From contig NZ_CP083663.1 of the NCBI RefSeq assembly GCF_020097815.1, positions 1,116,001 through 1,180,000 on the forward strand: 64,000 bases of DNA, given 5' to 3'. This stretch comes from Haloprofundus salinisoli (lineage in GTDB: Archaea; Halobacteriota; Halobacteria; Halobacteriales; Haloferacaceae). The notes below the pieces were generated by a model, which was not told the origin of the DNA, made no database searches, and worked only from the letters and a program-made list of their open reading frames with translations. Positions 26,575 through 35,347 of this stretch are shown in pieces; the stretch's first letter is position 1, and every line of letters begins with the position of its first letter. Position numbers and translations under genes: made by a program.

Positions 26575-27045
26575 TCATCGAACGGCTGCCGAGAGCGTGA
26601 CGAGCGGTCGGCCTGCGTACCGCACGCCGACGGTCACCGACGACCCGACGGGTAGTTCCGGGTCGTTCGTCCCGGCGACGGTGACCGATGCCGTCTCGCC
26701 GGCGCGCCACTCGGGGCTTGCGGCGGCGTTGAACGGGCCGGTCGGCCCGGGACGAAAGCCGTCCGCGGAGAAGAACGGAACCGGCGGATGGTGGTCGAGC
26801 GGCCTCCCGTCGACGCGAACCCGGAGGTCGAGTCGCCGCACGTCCAGCGTCTCGCCGCCCCGATGGACGAACTGCAACGTCTCGCCGGTGGCGGTGAGCG
26901 ACAGCGCCGCCTGCGTTCCGCCGTCGGCGGTGGTCTCGGCGTGTTCGAGTGCGACGGCCCCGACGCTGGCCGCGAGGCCGACCAAGAGCAACAGCAACAG
27001 CGCGGTTCCGACGGTAGAAACCGAGGCGCGGGCGCGAGTCGACAC
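26575..27045 (-). CDS. pilin-like / type IV pilin N-terminal domain protein
   Basis: The 156-residue protein starts with GTG (MSTRARASVSTVGTALLLLL). A short basic stretch precedes a hydrophobic helix (residues 12-34), as in archaeal type IV pilins and pilin-like proteins processed by PibD. The remainder is a beta-rich exported domain (VDVRRLDLRV-like strands, VTVAGTNDPELPVGSSVTV). The canonical SPV-type motif after the cleavage site is replaced by SVSTVG. No pilus assembly gene is adjacent, so a role in adhesion or as a cell-surface protein is only a guess. Confidence 0.6.
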   Translation of the reverse strand: MSTRARASVSTVGTALLLLLLVGLAASVGAVALEHAETTADGGTQAALSLTATGETLQFVHRGGETLDVRRLDLRVRVDGRPLDHHPPVPFFSADGFRPGPTGPFNAAASPEWRAGETASVTVAGTNDPELPVGSSVTVGVRYAGRPLVTLSAAVR

Positions 27046-27174
27046 GCGACGGGGTAGCCTGGCTCTCGGTGATAAATGTACGCAGCGCCGAGCGCCGATG
27101 GCGGCGGCGACTCGACTGCGCCGACGAGAAGCGGAAACCGGAGGGGTTCGATGGAGTGACGCGTCGACTCGGAA

Positions 27175-28479
27175 CTACGCGTCGGCCACGGTGCGGGCGT
27201 CCGTCGGCGGCGCGAGCGAGTCGTTCGGGTCGCCGACGTTCATCGGGTCGTCGGGCGTGAGTTCGATGGAGACGAACGAGTTCCCCCGAATCGCCTGGAC
27301 GACGAACCCGTCGTCGGGGGCCGTCGTCCAGAGGACGCCGTCGGCGTTAGTGCGGCCGAGGAACGTCGGTTGTTCGTTGCTCTCGGGTCGGCCGATGCTG
27401 ATGTTTCCTTGGACGGGGTCGCCGGTGGCGGCGTTGACGAGTTCGATGCGGAGCGGCCCGCCGGCGTACGTCGGATTGACGCGGAGTTCGAGCCCCGAGC
27501 GGGTGCCGTTGGTCGACTGCGCGACGTGGACGTTGTCGAGACGGATGCGCTGTATCTCTCTGAACACTCGTCCGTCGTGGCCGCGGTCGACGTACGCGGT
27601 GAGGTCGCCGCCGGCGTACCGAACCTTCCCGACGAAGATGTTGCTGGCCTGTACACCCGTCGGACTGTTGAACTCGCCGCGTTGCATGATGGCCGGGTAC
27701 GCCCGTTCCATCACGTCGGGGAGTTCGCCGACCGTGATTCGGCCGGACGCACCGGAGGTGCGCTTCGAGGCGTCGTACACCTCGCGGACGTAGACGCCGT
27801 CGTCGATCATCGAGAGGACGACGCCGTTGGCCGTCGTCTGTACGTAGGTCCGGACGGGGTGGGCGCCGCCGCGGAGGGCGGCGGCGGCACGCTCTCGAAT
27901 CGGTCCGCGCATCGTCTGGAGCTCGAGTTGTACCGACCCGACCCGCCCGTCGATAGAGAAGCCGTCGATGCCGTCGGCGGTCCGCGCGAGCATCGTGGCG
28001 TTCGCTCGGAGCTCGGCCGCTTCGGTGTGGACGTGCGCCAACCGAACCAGCAGTTGCGCGGCCGTAATCTCGCCGTCGGTGTGGGCGGCGAGGGCCGCTC
28101 GCTCCTCGGATCGGAGGTCGTCGACGCGGATTTCGAGCTCGGTCAGCGCTCGCAACACGGCCTTGCGGCGCTCGTTTTCGTTCTCCATCGCGGCGAATCG
28201 TTGTTCGGTCGTTCGCGTCCCGAGGTCGGAGCGAACCCGCGTCTCTCGAACGGCCAACGAGGCGCTCAGGTTCGCCGACGACGCCCCGAACGCCGCGTTG
28301 GAATCGTCTTCGTCCAGCATCAGGACGCTCGTCTCGTTGTCGATCTCGGCGAGCGACGGTTCCGGCTCCGTGGCGAGGGACGTCGATGACTCCGCGGCGG
28401 GCGGCGTTGCGACGGCGACGCCGCCGACAGACGAGATGAGGAGGAGAAGGGCAGTGAGCAAAGCGGCGGGCTGTCTCAT
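27175..28479 (-). CDS. secreted haloarchaeal protein (DUF7096-like)
   Basis: The 434-residue protein starts MRQPAALLTALLLLISSVGG, a Sec-type signal peptide ending near VAVATPPA. A helical region (residues about 60-170, with MENENERRKAVLRALTELEI) follows. The C-terminal half is beta-rich (NIFVGKVRYAGGDLTAYVDR, LELRVNPTYAGGPLRIELV). I recall the family as DUF7096. ATG 28479 is chosen because a TATA-like box sits about 27 bases upstream; longer versions would begin inside or right at that box. The gene is divergent from the membrane-bound winged-helix protein at 28767. A role at the cell surface is likely, but the function is unknown. Confidence 0.75.
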   Translation of the reverse strand: MRQPAALLTALLLLISSVGGVAVATPPAAESSTSLATEPEPSLAEIDNETSVLMLDEDDSNAAFGASSANLSASLAVRETRVRSDLGTRTTEQRFAAMENENERRKAVLRALTELEIRVDDLRSEERAALAAHTDGEITAAQLLVRLAHVHTEAAELRANATMLARTADGIDGFSIDGRVGSVQLELQTMRGPIRERAAAALRGGAHPVRTYVQTTANGVVLSMIDDGVYVREVYDASKRTSGASGRITVGELPDVMERAYPAIMQRGEFNSPTGVQASNIFVGKVRYAGGDLTAYVDRGHDGRVFREIQRIRLDNVHVAQSTNGTRSGLELRVNPTYAGGPLRIELVNAATGDPVQGNISIGRPESNEQPTFLGRTNADGVLWTTAPDDGFVVQAIRGNSFVSIELTPDDPMNVGDPNDSLAPPTDARTVADA

Positions 28480-28502
28480 CAACGGCGCGTACACAGTCAT
28501 CA

Positions 28503-28510
28503 TATTAAAA
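28503..28510 (-). promoter_or_regulatory. TATA-like box of the DUF7096-like gene
   Basis: The minus strand reads TTTTAATA, centred about 27 bases before ATG 28479. This sets a leaderless start and argues against the upstream in-frame ATGs at 28500 and 28503. Confidence 0.55.
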
Positions 28511-28766
28511 CCGGTCGCTGTCCGACACGCGACGGTTCGTCGACAGGAAGCGGCGGCGAGCCAGCGCCCGAATCCGACGACGTCGACTGGTGCCGAAGCG
28601 TAGTGAGCGCTACCTCCGAGCCTACGAGCGGGTGTCGGCGACGGTCGTCGGAACAGATGCCGCCGTCGTGCGGCGACGCTCGTCGCGTGGCGACGTCCGG
28701 CGCAGAGCGCCTGTCGGCCATCCGATGGAAAGCGTTTTGACATCCCCCCGAGAGTTGGTGAACTGT

Positions 28767-29912
28767 ATGCGGTATGCCGCCCTCGTGCTCGCCTTCCTCG
28801 TCTTCTCAGCCGGCTTCGCTCCACCGGCCGCTGCCGTCGTCGATTCCGACGACGGGCAAAGAGCGACGCTGCTACAGGCCGAAGAACCGCCGGACACGGA
28901 ACTCGTCATCGCCATCAAGCGCAACGGCGACGCAAGGTGGTCGGTCATCACGCGGTATCCGCTGAGCGACAACACCAGCAGCGCAGCGTTCGAGCAGTTC
29001 GTCTCGGACCTCCGCGCGGGCGAGGCCAATGCGACCCTGGACGAGCGGACGTTCGAGCAGTTCGCCGCGCTCTCGTCGGAGGCGACGGGCCGTGAGATGG
29101 AGATTCGAAACGTCAGTTACCGAGGCACCGTCGAGAACGACACCGGCGTGCTGAACATGACGTTCACGTGGACGAAGTTCGCCTACCGGGGCGACCAGGA
29201 CCTCAGAGTCGGCGACGCGTTCGAGACGCCCGACGGCGGGACGTGGTTCCCCCGTCTCGAAGCGGACCAGCGGCTCATAATCGAAGCACCGGACGGCTGG
29301 AACTCCCAGGACGTGAGCTTCCCGGCTCGCACCCGCGACGGCACCACTGTCATCGTCGACGGTCCCCGAGAGTTCACCGACCGCTCCGGAGACGGCAGCG
29401 TCATCGACATCTCGTACGACTCACCGGGGTCGGGACGGTTGACACCGGGAGGAGACGGCTCGGGTGACCTCACGCTCATCGCGGGCGTCGGCGCGGTGCT
29501 CGTCTTCGCGGCGATGCTCGCTGCGGTCGTCCTCCGACGCCGGCAGGGGTTCGAGGAGGTCGACGGGGAGGTAGTCACCGTCGACGGGCCGACGACGACA
29601 CCACCGCCGCGCGCGACCGGCGGCGGTGCGTCAGTCGCCGATCCGCCGTCGGAGGAACCGGAGGAGGACGACGACGTCGACCTCTCGCTGCTCTCGGACG
29701 GCGAACGGGTCGAACACCTTCTCGAACGCAACGGCGGTCGGATGCGACAGACGAACATCGTCGCCGAAACCGGCTGGTCCGACGCGAAAGTGTCACAACT
29801 GCTCTCCTCTCTGGCCGAGGAGGGACGAGTCGAGAAGCTCCGCCTCGGCCGCGAGAATCTGATTTCGCTGCCCGGCGAGCACGGAAACGGGAACGGCGAC
29901 GGCGAGAACTGA
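28767..29912 (+). CDS. membrane-anchored winged-helix protein (DUF7345/DUF7343-like)
   Basis: The 381-residue protein begins MRYAALVLAFLVFSAGFAPP, a signal peptide. An extracellular domain of about 210 residues follows, with EIRNVSYRGTV and FTWTKFAYRGDQDLRVGDAF, then a membrane helix (LTLIAGVGAVLVFAAMLAAV). An acidic Pro-rich linker comes next. The last 70 residues form a cytoplasmic winged-helix domain (ERVEHLLERNGGRMRQTNIV, ETGWSDAKVSQLLSSLAEEG, KLRLGRENLISLP). The topology suggests a one-component sensor that reads an external signal and binds DNA at the membrane. ATG 28767 lies about 27 bases after a TTTTGA box. The family numbers are from memory. Confidence 0.78.
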   Translation: MRYAALVLAFLVFSAGFAPPAAAVVDSDDGQRATLLQAEEPPDTELVIAIKRNGDARWSVITRYPLSDNTSSAAFEQFVSDLRAGEANATLDERTFEQFAALSSEATGREMEIRNVSYRGTVENDTGVLNMTFTWTKFAYRGDQDLRVGDAFETPDGGTWFPRLEADQRLIIEAPDGWNSQDVSFPARTRDGTTVIVDGPREFTDRSGDGSVIDISYDSPGSGRLTPGGDGSGDLTLIAGVGAVLVFAAMLAAVVLRRRQGFEEVDGEVVTVDGPTTTPPPRATGGGASVADPPSEEPEEDDDVDLSLLSDGERVEHLLERNGGRMRQTNIVAETGWSDAKVSQLLSSLAEEGRVEKLRLGRENLISLPGEHGNGNGDGEN

Positions 29913-30023
29913 GACGTCGTCCGCAGCTCGTACTCGAAGACGAGTGAGAATTTGTCGTACGTCGTCACGTACCGCCCTCTCGTTCCGAAAACGTTTACCG
30001 GCGAGTAGAGGTAGTGGTTGATG

Positions 30024-30818
30024 ATGAAGATTCTCGTAACCGTCAAGGAAATCGCCGAAGTCGAAGACGACTTCGAGATCGACGGGCTCGGAATCGACGA
30101 GGCGTACCTCGAGTACGACCTCAACGAGTGGGACGACTACGCCGTCGAGGAGGCGGTTCAGATAGCGGAGGCGGGCGACGACGTCGAGGTCGTCAGCGTC
30201 ACCATCGGCCCCGAACGCAGCGAGGAGACGATTCGGATGGCGCTCGCCAAGGGTGCAGACCGCGCGATTCGCGTCTGGGACGACGCCTTCGAGGACGTCC
30301 AACTCCTCGACGTGGCCGCGAAGACGCGCCTTTTCGCCGCCGTCGTCGAACAGGAACAGCCGGACCTCGTGCTGACGGGCGTCCAGGCGTCCGACGACGG
30401 CTTCGGTGCGACGGGCGTCTCCGTCGCCGACGAAGTCGGCTTCGAGTGGGCCGCCGTCGTCAACAAGCTCGAATTAGACGCCGACAGCGGCGTCGCCAAC
30501 GTCCGCCGGGAACTCGAAGGCGGCGTCGAGGAACTCACCGAAGTCGACCTCCCCGCGGTGTTCACCATCCAGACGGGTATCAACGACCCCCGCTACGCGA
30601 GCCTTCGCGGCATCCGCCAGGCCCAGCGCAAGGAGATCGCTCCAATGGGCCTCGCCGAGCTCGGACTCGACGCCTCCGCGCTCGACAGCCCCATCGAACT
30701 CACGGGAATGAGCGAACCCGAGAGCGAATCGGACGCCACCATCTTCGAGGGTGACGCCGAGGGGGCGGCGGCTCAACTTGCGGAGATCCTCCGCGAGAAG
30801 GGGGTGGGCGCACAATGA
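30024..30818 (+). CDS. etfB: electron transfer flavoprotein, beta subunit
   Basis: The 264-residue protein (MKILVTVKEIAEVEDDFEID) is an ETF beta/FixA protein. It has the conserved YDLNEWDDYAVEEAVQIAE, the VSVTIGPERSEETIRMALAKGADRAI region and the signature VLTGVQASDDGFGATGVSVA. Two tandem ATGs (30021 and 30024) could start it. Its stop overlaps the etfA start by four bases. ETF passes electrons from acyl-CoA or other dehydrogenases toward the quinone pool. The TATA-like ACGTTTACC near 29990 is well placed. Confidence 0.95.
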   Translation: MKILVTVKEIAEVEDDFEIDGLGIDEAYLEYDLNEWDDYAVEEAVQIAEAGDDVEVVSVTIGPERSEETIRMALAKGADRAIRVWDDAFEDVQLLDVAAKTRLFAAVVEQEQPDLVLTGVQASDDGFGATGVSVADEVGFEWAAVVNKLELDADSGVANVRRELEGGVEELTEVDLPAVFTIQTGINDPRYASLRGIRQAQRKEIAPMGLAELGLDASALDSPIELTGMSEPESESDATIFEGDAEGAAAQLAEILREKGVGAQ

Positions 30819-31762
30819 CGGTCCTCGCCGTCGCCGACCACCGCCGCGGTGACCTCCGCGACGTGAGCTACGAACTCGTTACCGCGGGCCGCCAAGTCGC
30901 CGACGCGACCGGCGGCGACCTCCACGTCGCGGTCATCAGCGGCGACATCGACGGGTTCGCCGAGAACCTCAACCTCGCGGGCGTCGACACCGTCCACACC
31001 GTCGAGAACGGCGAGGAGTTCAATCACGACGTGTACGCGGGCGCGGTCGAGGCGCTGTACGCCGACGTCGAGCCCACAGTCCTGTTGATGCCAAACAGCG
31101 TCAACGGCCTCGACTACGCACCGGCGGTCGCCAACGCGCTCGACCTGCCGCTCGTCTCGGATGCGGTCGACTTCGACTACGACGACGGGCTCACCGCGAC
31201 CCGCGAGATGTACGGCTCGAAGGTCGAGACGACCGTCGACGTCGACGCCGAACGCGTCGCCGTCACGATTCGCGGCGGCGAGTGGCCCGCCGCCGTCGAC
31301 GCCGGCGACGCCGAGATCTCGGCGTTCGACTACAGTCCCGACGGCGAACTCGGCTCTCGCGTGCTCGGCTTCGAGGAAGTCGCCGGCGGCGACGTCGACA
31401 TCACCGATGCAGACGTCTTGGTCTCTGTCGGCCGCGGTATCGAAGAGGAGGAGAACCTCGAGCTCGTCGAGGAGTTGGCCGACGCCCTCGGTGCGACGCT
31501 CTCCTCGTCGCGCCCCATCGTCGACGCCGGGTGGCTCCCGCCGAACCGGCAGGTCGGCCAGTCCGGTAAGGTCGTCACCCCCGACGTCTACCTCGCGGTC
31601 GGCATCTCCGGAGCGGTCCAGCACGTCGCCGGGATGAAAGGCTCCGACACCATCGTCGCCATCAACACCGACCCGAACGCGCCCATCTTCGACATCGCCG
31701 ACTACGGCATCGTCGGCGACCTCTTCGACGTGGTGCCGGCGCTCATCGAGCAGTTCTCCTGA
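30815..31762 (+). CDS. etfA: electron transfer flavoprotein, alpha subunit
   Basis: The 315-residue partner of EtfB has an N-terminal domain ([20 protein letters not shown]). The C-terminal FAD-binding domain carries [55 protein letters not shown] and [18 protein letters not shown], the standard FAD-site motifs of EtfA/FixB. It overlaps etfB by ATGA. No fixC or fixX follows; instead comes a hairpin-rich intergenic region. Confidence 0.96.
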   Translation: MTVLAVADHRRGDLRDVSYELVTAGRQVADATGGDLHVAVISGDIDGFAENLNLAGVDTVHTVENGEEFNHDVYAGAVEALYADVEPTVLLMPNSVNGLDYAPAVANALDLPLVSDAVDFDYDDGLTATREMYGSKVETTVDVDAERVAVTIRGGEWPAAVDAGDAEISAFDYSPDGELGSRVLGFEEVAGGDVDITDADVLVSVGRGIEEEENLELVEELADALGATLSSSRPIVDAGWLPPNRQVGQSGKVVTPDVYLAVGISGAVQHVAGMKGSDTIVAINTDPNAPIFDIADYGIVGDLFDVVPALIEQFS

Positions 31763-31782
31763 ACCCCGACCTTTTGCGCTGC

Positions 31783-31900
31783 GGACCGCCTCCGGCGGCC
31801 CTCGGCAAAATCTCGACCAAAAGCACTCCTCACTCATTTCAGCGCGGCAAGCCGCGCTTCCATTCGTTCGTCGGCCGAAAATCGCTCTGCGATTTTCGCA
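31783..31900 (+). repeat. multi-hairpin intergenic element downstream of etfA
   Basis: Three inverted repeats lie in tandem. They are CCGCC-TCC-GGCGG within 31783-31801, AGCGCGGC-AA-GCCGCGCT at 31841-31858, and GAAAATCGC-TCT-GCGATTTTC at 31877-31897. Between the first two lies the core ctcggcaaaatctcgaccaa (31801-31820). A related element with the same core lies downstream of tRNA-Pro (53700-53775). No ORF is supported here. It may end etfBA transcription or be a dispersed structured repeat. Confidence 0.65.
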
Positions 31901-32041
31901 CGCGACGGGACCGCGTCCTGTGAATGGCCTCGGTCGCGGACCAATCCCACGTGAAATCGGCCGAGGAAAGACACCAAGTGGCGACCTCCTTTTCTCCGTG
32001 TTTCGGTACGTACTTCCCTGACCGTCCCTACCCGTCCGATA

Positions 32042-32884
32042 ATGGAGTATTTGGAGCGCCGGGTCGCGATGGTCAACGACCGCCTCGAAGCGGTCGTCGA
32101 GTCGGTCGAACCCGACGAGTTGGCCGGGCAGCTCGGCCACGTCTCCCTCGCGGGGGGCAAACGCGTGCGACCCACGGTGACGCTCCTCGTCTGCGAGGCG
32201 GTCGGCGGCGACCCCGCCGACGCCGTCGACTTCGCCGTCGGCGTCGAGCTCGTCCACAACGCTTCACTCGTCATCGACGACATCATCGACCGCTCGGACC
32301 TCCGCCGAGGGACGCCGAGCGCGTGGGCCGAGTACGGCTACGGGACGGCGATTCTCGCCTCCGACGGCCTACTCGGCGAGGCGTTCGCACTCTTTTCGAC
32401 CGAGGAGCAAGCGATGCAGATCGTCGCCGAGTCGATGGTCGAACTCGGCGAGGGCGAAGCGACCGAACTCGTCGCCCAACCGACGAACGAAGAGGAGTAC
32501 ATGGAACTCGCACGCCGCAAGACGGGCGCGCTGTTCCGCGCCGCCGCCGAGGTCGGCGCGGTGGCGGGCGGGGCCGACCCGTTCGCCGTCGAGTCGTTCG
32601 GCGAGTACGCAGAGCGCGTCGGCATCGCCTTTCAGATTCGTGACGACGTGCTGGACGCGACGGCCGACGCCGACGACCTCGGCAAACCCGCCGGTCAAGA
32701 CGAGGTGATGGAACGCCCGTCGCTCGTCCAGATTACGGACATGACGCCCGAGGAGGCCGACGGTCGTGCGCACGCGCAGTCGGAGGCGGCGCTGGACGCA
32801 CTCGACGCGACCGACGTACCCGACTCCGCCGCGCGCGAGTACCTCCGCGACCTCGCGGAGTTCGTCGTCGTGCGCGAGCGCTGA
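32042..32884 (+). CDS. polyprenyl (geranylgeranyl-type) diphosphate synthase
   Basis: The 280-residue trans-prenyltransferase makes the isoprenoid chain for ether lipids, carotenoids or quinones. The first aspartate-rich motif is DDIID (residues 79-83, followed by RSDLRRG), and the second is DDVLD (201-205). Residues four and five before the first motif are small (Ser, Ala), which suggests a product of C20 or longer. It is shorter than many bacterial homologues (about 330). The closest chain-length assignment cannot be made from sequence alone. It has its own upstream region, separate from etfBA. Confidence 0.93.
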   Translation: MEYLERRVAMVNDRLEAVVESVEPDELAGQLGHVSLAGGKRVRPTVTLLVCEAVGGDPADAVDFAVGVELVHNASLVIDDIIDRSDLRRGTPSAWAEYGYGTAILASDGLLGEAFALFSTEEQAMQIVAESMVELGEGEATELVAQPTNEEEYMELARRKTGALFRAAAEVGAVAGGADPFAVESFGEYAERVGIAFQIRDDVLDATADADDLGKPAGQDEVMERPSLVQITDMTPEEADGRAHAQSEAALDALDATDVPDSAAREYLRDLAEFVVVRER

Positions 32885-32894
32885 TTCTCGACGC

Positions 32895-34052
32895 TCAGGC
32901 GGGTTCGGCCCCAGTCGGGTACTTCGACTCCGCGATGGCGAAGGTGAGCGTGCTCAACACCCCGAGGAGCGTCCCCGCCGTGAGCGCCAGCGCGAGATCC
33001 GTCAACGAGAGCGTCCGGACCAGCGCCACCGACTCGCCGGACGGGAACAGTCCCGAGAGGAAGAAACCCGACAGGGCGTACAGCACGAGTGCGATGGCGA
33101 CGACGTAGAACGGCGCGTTGAGGTAGCGCCACTTGAACTCGTCGACGAGATACTCGTCGGTCACCTGCCCGAGGCTGCTTGTGATGCCCGCGGCGGCGAA
33201 CCACTGCACCGCCCCGTGGACGAACGCCGCGAGCAGCGCCGGTACCGTGAGCGACCCGCCCACGGCGCTTTCGACGGCCCGTATGGTTTCGACGCCCTGC
33301 GCACCACCGACGATGATGAGGGCCGCGGCGACCACGTACGTGATGAGCGTCACCCGTCCGGCGTACAGGATGTTGCGCGCACGCGCCGCGGCGTCGTCGA
33401 CGAACCGCTCCATTCCGAGTCCCCGAAAGAGGACGTAGAGTCCCAGCAAGGCGGAGATGAGGCCGAGCACGGTCGCCCCCTCGATGTCGAACAGCGTCGC
33501 AATGGTGACGAACGGGTAGATGAGCAGGAGAATGCCGAGAGGGACGAGAATCGTCCCGCGGGTCTCGGGGTCGTCGAGCACCTGCTTGATGGTGTAGTAC
33601 ATCGACTCCAGGTCCTGGGCCTGCCGGACGACGACGCGGCGGACGCTGTCGATGGGGACCCGCGAGCGGATGACCGGCAGCACGGACTCGTCCTGTGCGC
33701 CGTCGGTGATGACGACGGCGCGGACGTTCTCGCCGGTCTGGAGGCTCGCCAGCACCTCGTCGACCTCCTCGCCGACGGCGCGGTTGGCCTTCACGTCGTT
33801 GCCGTTGAGGCCGGTGACGGCGGCGACTTCGACCTCCTCGGCGTCCTCCGGGGCGCCGTCTTCGAACTCCGCGAGGAGGTCGTCGTGGACGTGGATGCCC
33901 TGGAACAGCACGTTCACGTCGGAGTCCTCCGGGTCGGCGGTTGCGAGCGCCACCGCGGCCTCCTCGACGGCCTCTCGGCCCACAACCGGCGTCTTCATAC
34001 CGGTCTTGCGGCCGAGGTCGTCGTCGAGGTCGACACAGAGGACGAGCAGCAT
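32895..34052 (-). CDS. DUF373 family membrane protein
   Basis: The 385-residue protein has an N-terminal soluble domain (MLLVLCVDLDDDLGRKTGMK, IHVHDDLLAEFEDGAPEDAE, VVITDGAQDESVLPVIRSRV). About six membrane helices follow from residue 165 on (GTILVPLGILLLIYPFVTIA and others). This matches the archaeal DUF373 family, whose function is unknown. The TATA-like box at 34074-34082 is about 27 bases from ATG 34052. It converges with the prenyl synthase gene and ends 10 bases from its stop. Confidence 0.85.
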   Translation of the reverse strand: MLLVLCVDLDDDLGRKTGMKTPVVGREAVEEAAVALATADPEDSDVNVLFQGIHVHDDLLAEFEDGAPEDAEEVEVAAVTGLNGNDVKANRAVGEEVDEVLASLQTGENVRAVVITDGAQDESVLPVIRSRVPIDSVRRVVVRQAQDLESMYYTIKQVLDDPETRGTILVPLGILLLIYPFVTIATLFDIEGATVLGLISALLGLYVLFRGLGMERFVDDAAARARNILYAGRVTLITYVVAAALIIVGGAQGVETIRAVESAVGGSLTVPALLAAFVHGAVQWFAAAGITSSLGQVTDEYLVDEFKWRYLNAPFYVVAIALVLYALSGFFLSGLFPSGESVALVRTLSLTDLALALTAGTLLGVLSTLTFAIAESKYPTGAEPA

Positions 34053-34073
34053 CGTCAGCGGCTACGCCAGCAT

Positions 34074-34082
34074 GCTATATTT
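34074..34082 (-). promoter_or_regulatory. TATA-like box of the DUF373 gene
   Basis: On the minus strand the stretch reads AAATATAGC, centred about 27 bases before the ATG at 34052, as expected for a leaderless transcript. Confidence 0.5.
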
Positions 34083-34327
34083 GTTTTCGGGAGCGTGGGT
34101 GGTCTCCGGTCGGCCGGTTATCGGCGTTCGAGGGGCAAGAGCGCTCCTCGGAGTCGGCAGCGGTTCGACAGAGACGAGCGCCACCGGCGACGAGAAAGAA
34201 CACGCCGATGCCGACGAATAGCGGTCACAGAGCGAAGGACGCGCCGAATGGGAACACGCAGCACACGCAGTCGAGAGACGAGTCGCACGCCTTTTGACGC
34301 TGCGCCGAATACACCGCTAACAAGCGA

Positions 34328-35323
34328 ATGATTTCGAAGGGCTGCGAACAGTGCGCTATGGGAGGCAAGATGGTGCTCTTCGTCTACGGGTACTGTGACC
34401 AGCGGGACTGTTTCTACTGCCCTCTCGGCGAGAACCGAAAGAACGTCACCGACGTGTACGCAAACGAGCGTCTCGTCGAGGAAGACGAGGATATCGTCCG
34501 CGAGGCCAAGCGGATGGACGCGCTCGGTACCTCCATCACAGGCGGCGAACCGCAGGAGGCGCTCGACAAGACCTGTCGGTACCTCCGCCTGCTGAAATCG
34601 GAGTTCGGCGAGGACCACCACACCCACCTCTACACGGGCATCACGGGCGGCCGCGAGAACATGCGCCGCCTCTCGGAAGCCGGCCTCGACGAGATTCGGT
34701 TCCACCCGCCGCTGGAGCTGTGGGGCGAGATGCACGGCACCGAATGGGAGGAGATCCTGTACATCGCCCGCGAGGAGGGGCTGACGCCCGCCTTCGAGAT
34801 TCCCGGTATCCGCGCCGAGGAGGAGTTCCTGGAGTTCCTCGACGAGGGCGCGGCCGACTTCTGCAACATCAACGAGTTCGAGATGTCCGACGGAAACTAT
34901 CGCCGGATGCAGGAGAAGGGCTACGAACTCCAAGAGGGTCACATGTCGGCCGTCGACGGCTCGAAAGAGGCGATCTTGGACGTGATGGGCGACCACGAGC
35001 GCGTCTACTTCTGTACCTCCGTGTTCAAGGACGCCGCCCAGCACAGAAACCGCTTGAAGCGGATGGCCCGCAACATCCGCCGGGAGTTCGACGAGATAAC
35101 CGACGACGGCACCCTCGTCTACGGCAAGACGTGGGAGCCCGAAGCGCGCCTCCGGGAACTCGGCGTCCCCGAGGAGTTCTACACCGTCAAGTCCGACCAC
35201 GTCGAACTCGCGTGGTGGCTGCTCGAAGAGATGGTTCAGGAGGGCGACGTGGAGAAAGGCGAAATCGTCGAGCAGTATCCGACCGTCGACGGTACCGTGG
35301 TCGAGCGGACGCCGTTGGCGTAG
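34328..35323 (+). CDS. radical SAM protein (COG2108-like)
   Basis: The 331-residue protein begins MISKGCEQCAMGGKMVLFVY. Its cluster-binding cysteines are in GYCDQRDCFYCPLGE, with spacing CX4CX2C instead of the usual CX3CX2C. The GGEP-like motif follows as SITGGEPQEAL. An N-terminal CEQC pair may bind an extra metal. The barrel continues with TGITGGRENMRRLSEAGLDE and EIRFHPPLELW. A C-terminal region of about 100 residues has no recognised domain. Similar archaeal proteins are annotated as related to pyruvate formate-lyase activase. The substrate is unknown. Confidence 0.85.
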   Translation: MISKGCEQCAMGGKMVLFVYGYCDQRDCFYCPLGENRKNVTDVYANERLVEEDEDIVREAKRMDALGTSITGGEPQEALDKTCRYLRLLKSEFGEDHHTHLYTGITGGRENMRRLSEAGLDEIRFHPPLELWGEMHGTEWEEILYIAREEGLTPAFEIPGIRAEEEFLEFLDEGAADFCNINEFEMSDGNYRRMQEKGYELQEGHMSAVDGSKEAILDVMGDHERVYFCTSVFKDAAQHRNRLKRMARNIRREFDEITDDGTLVYGKTWEPEARLRELGVPEEFYTVKSDHVELAWWLLEEMVQEGDVEKGEIVEQYPTVDGTVVERTPLA

Positions 35324-35347
35324 ATTCGGTCGAGGGGCTCCGGGTTC

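Noticed and set aside
34088-34327. Gap before the radical SAM gene that reads as a short hydrophobic peptide (LFVGIGVFFLVAGGARL) on the minus strand.
   Set aside because: An in-frame TGA lies just before the hydrophobic stretch, there is no ATG, and the remainder is charged and irregular. It may be a remnant, but a gene is not supported.
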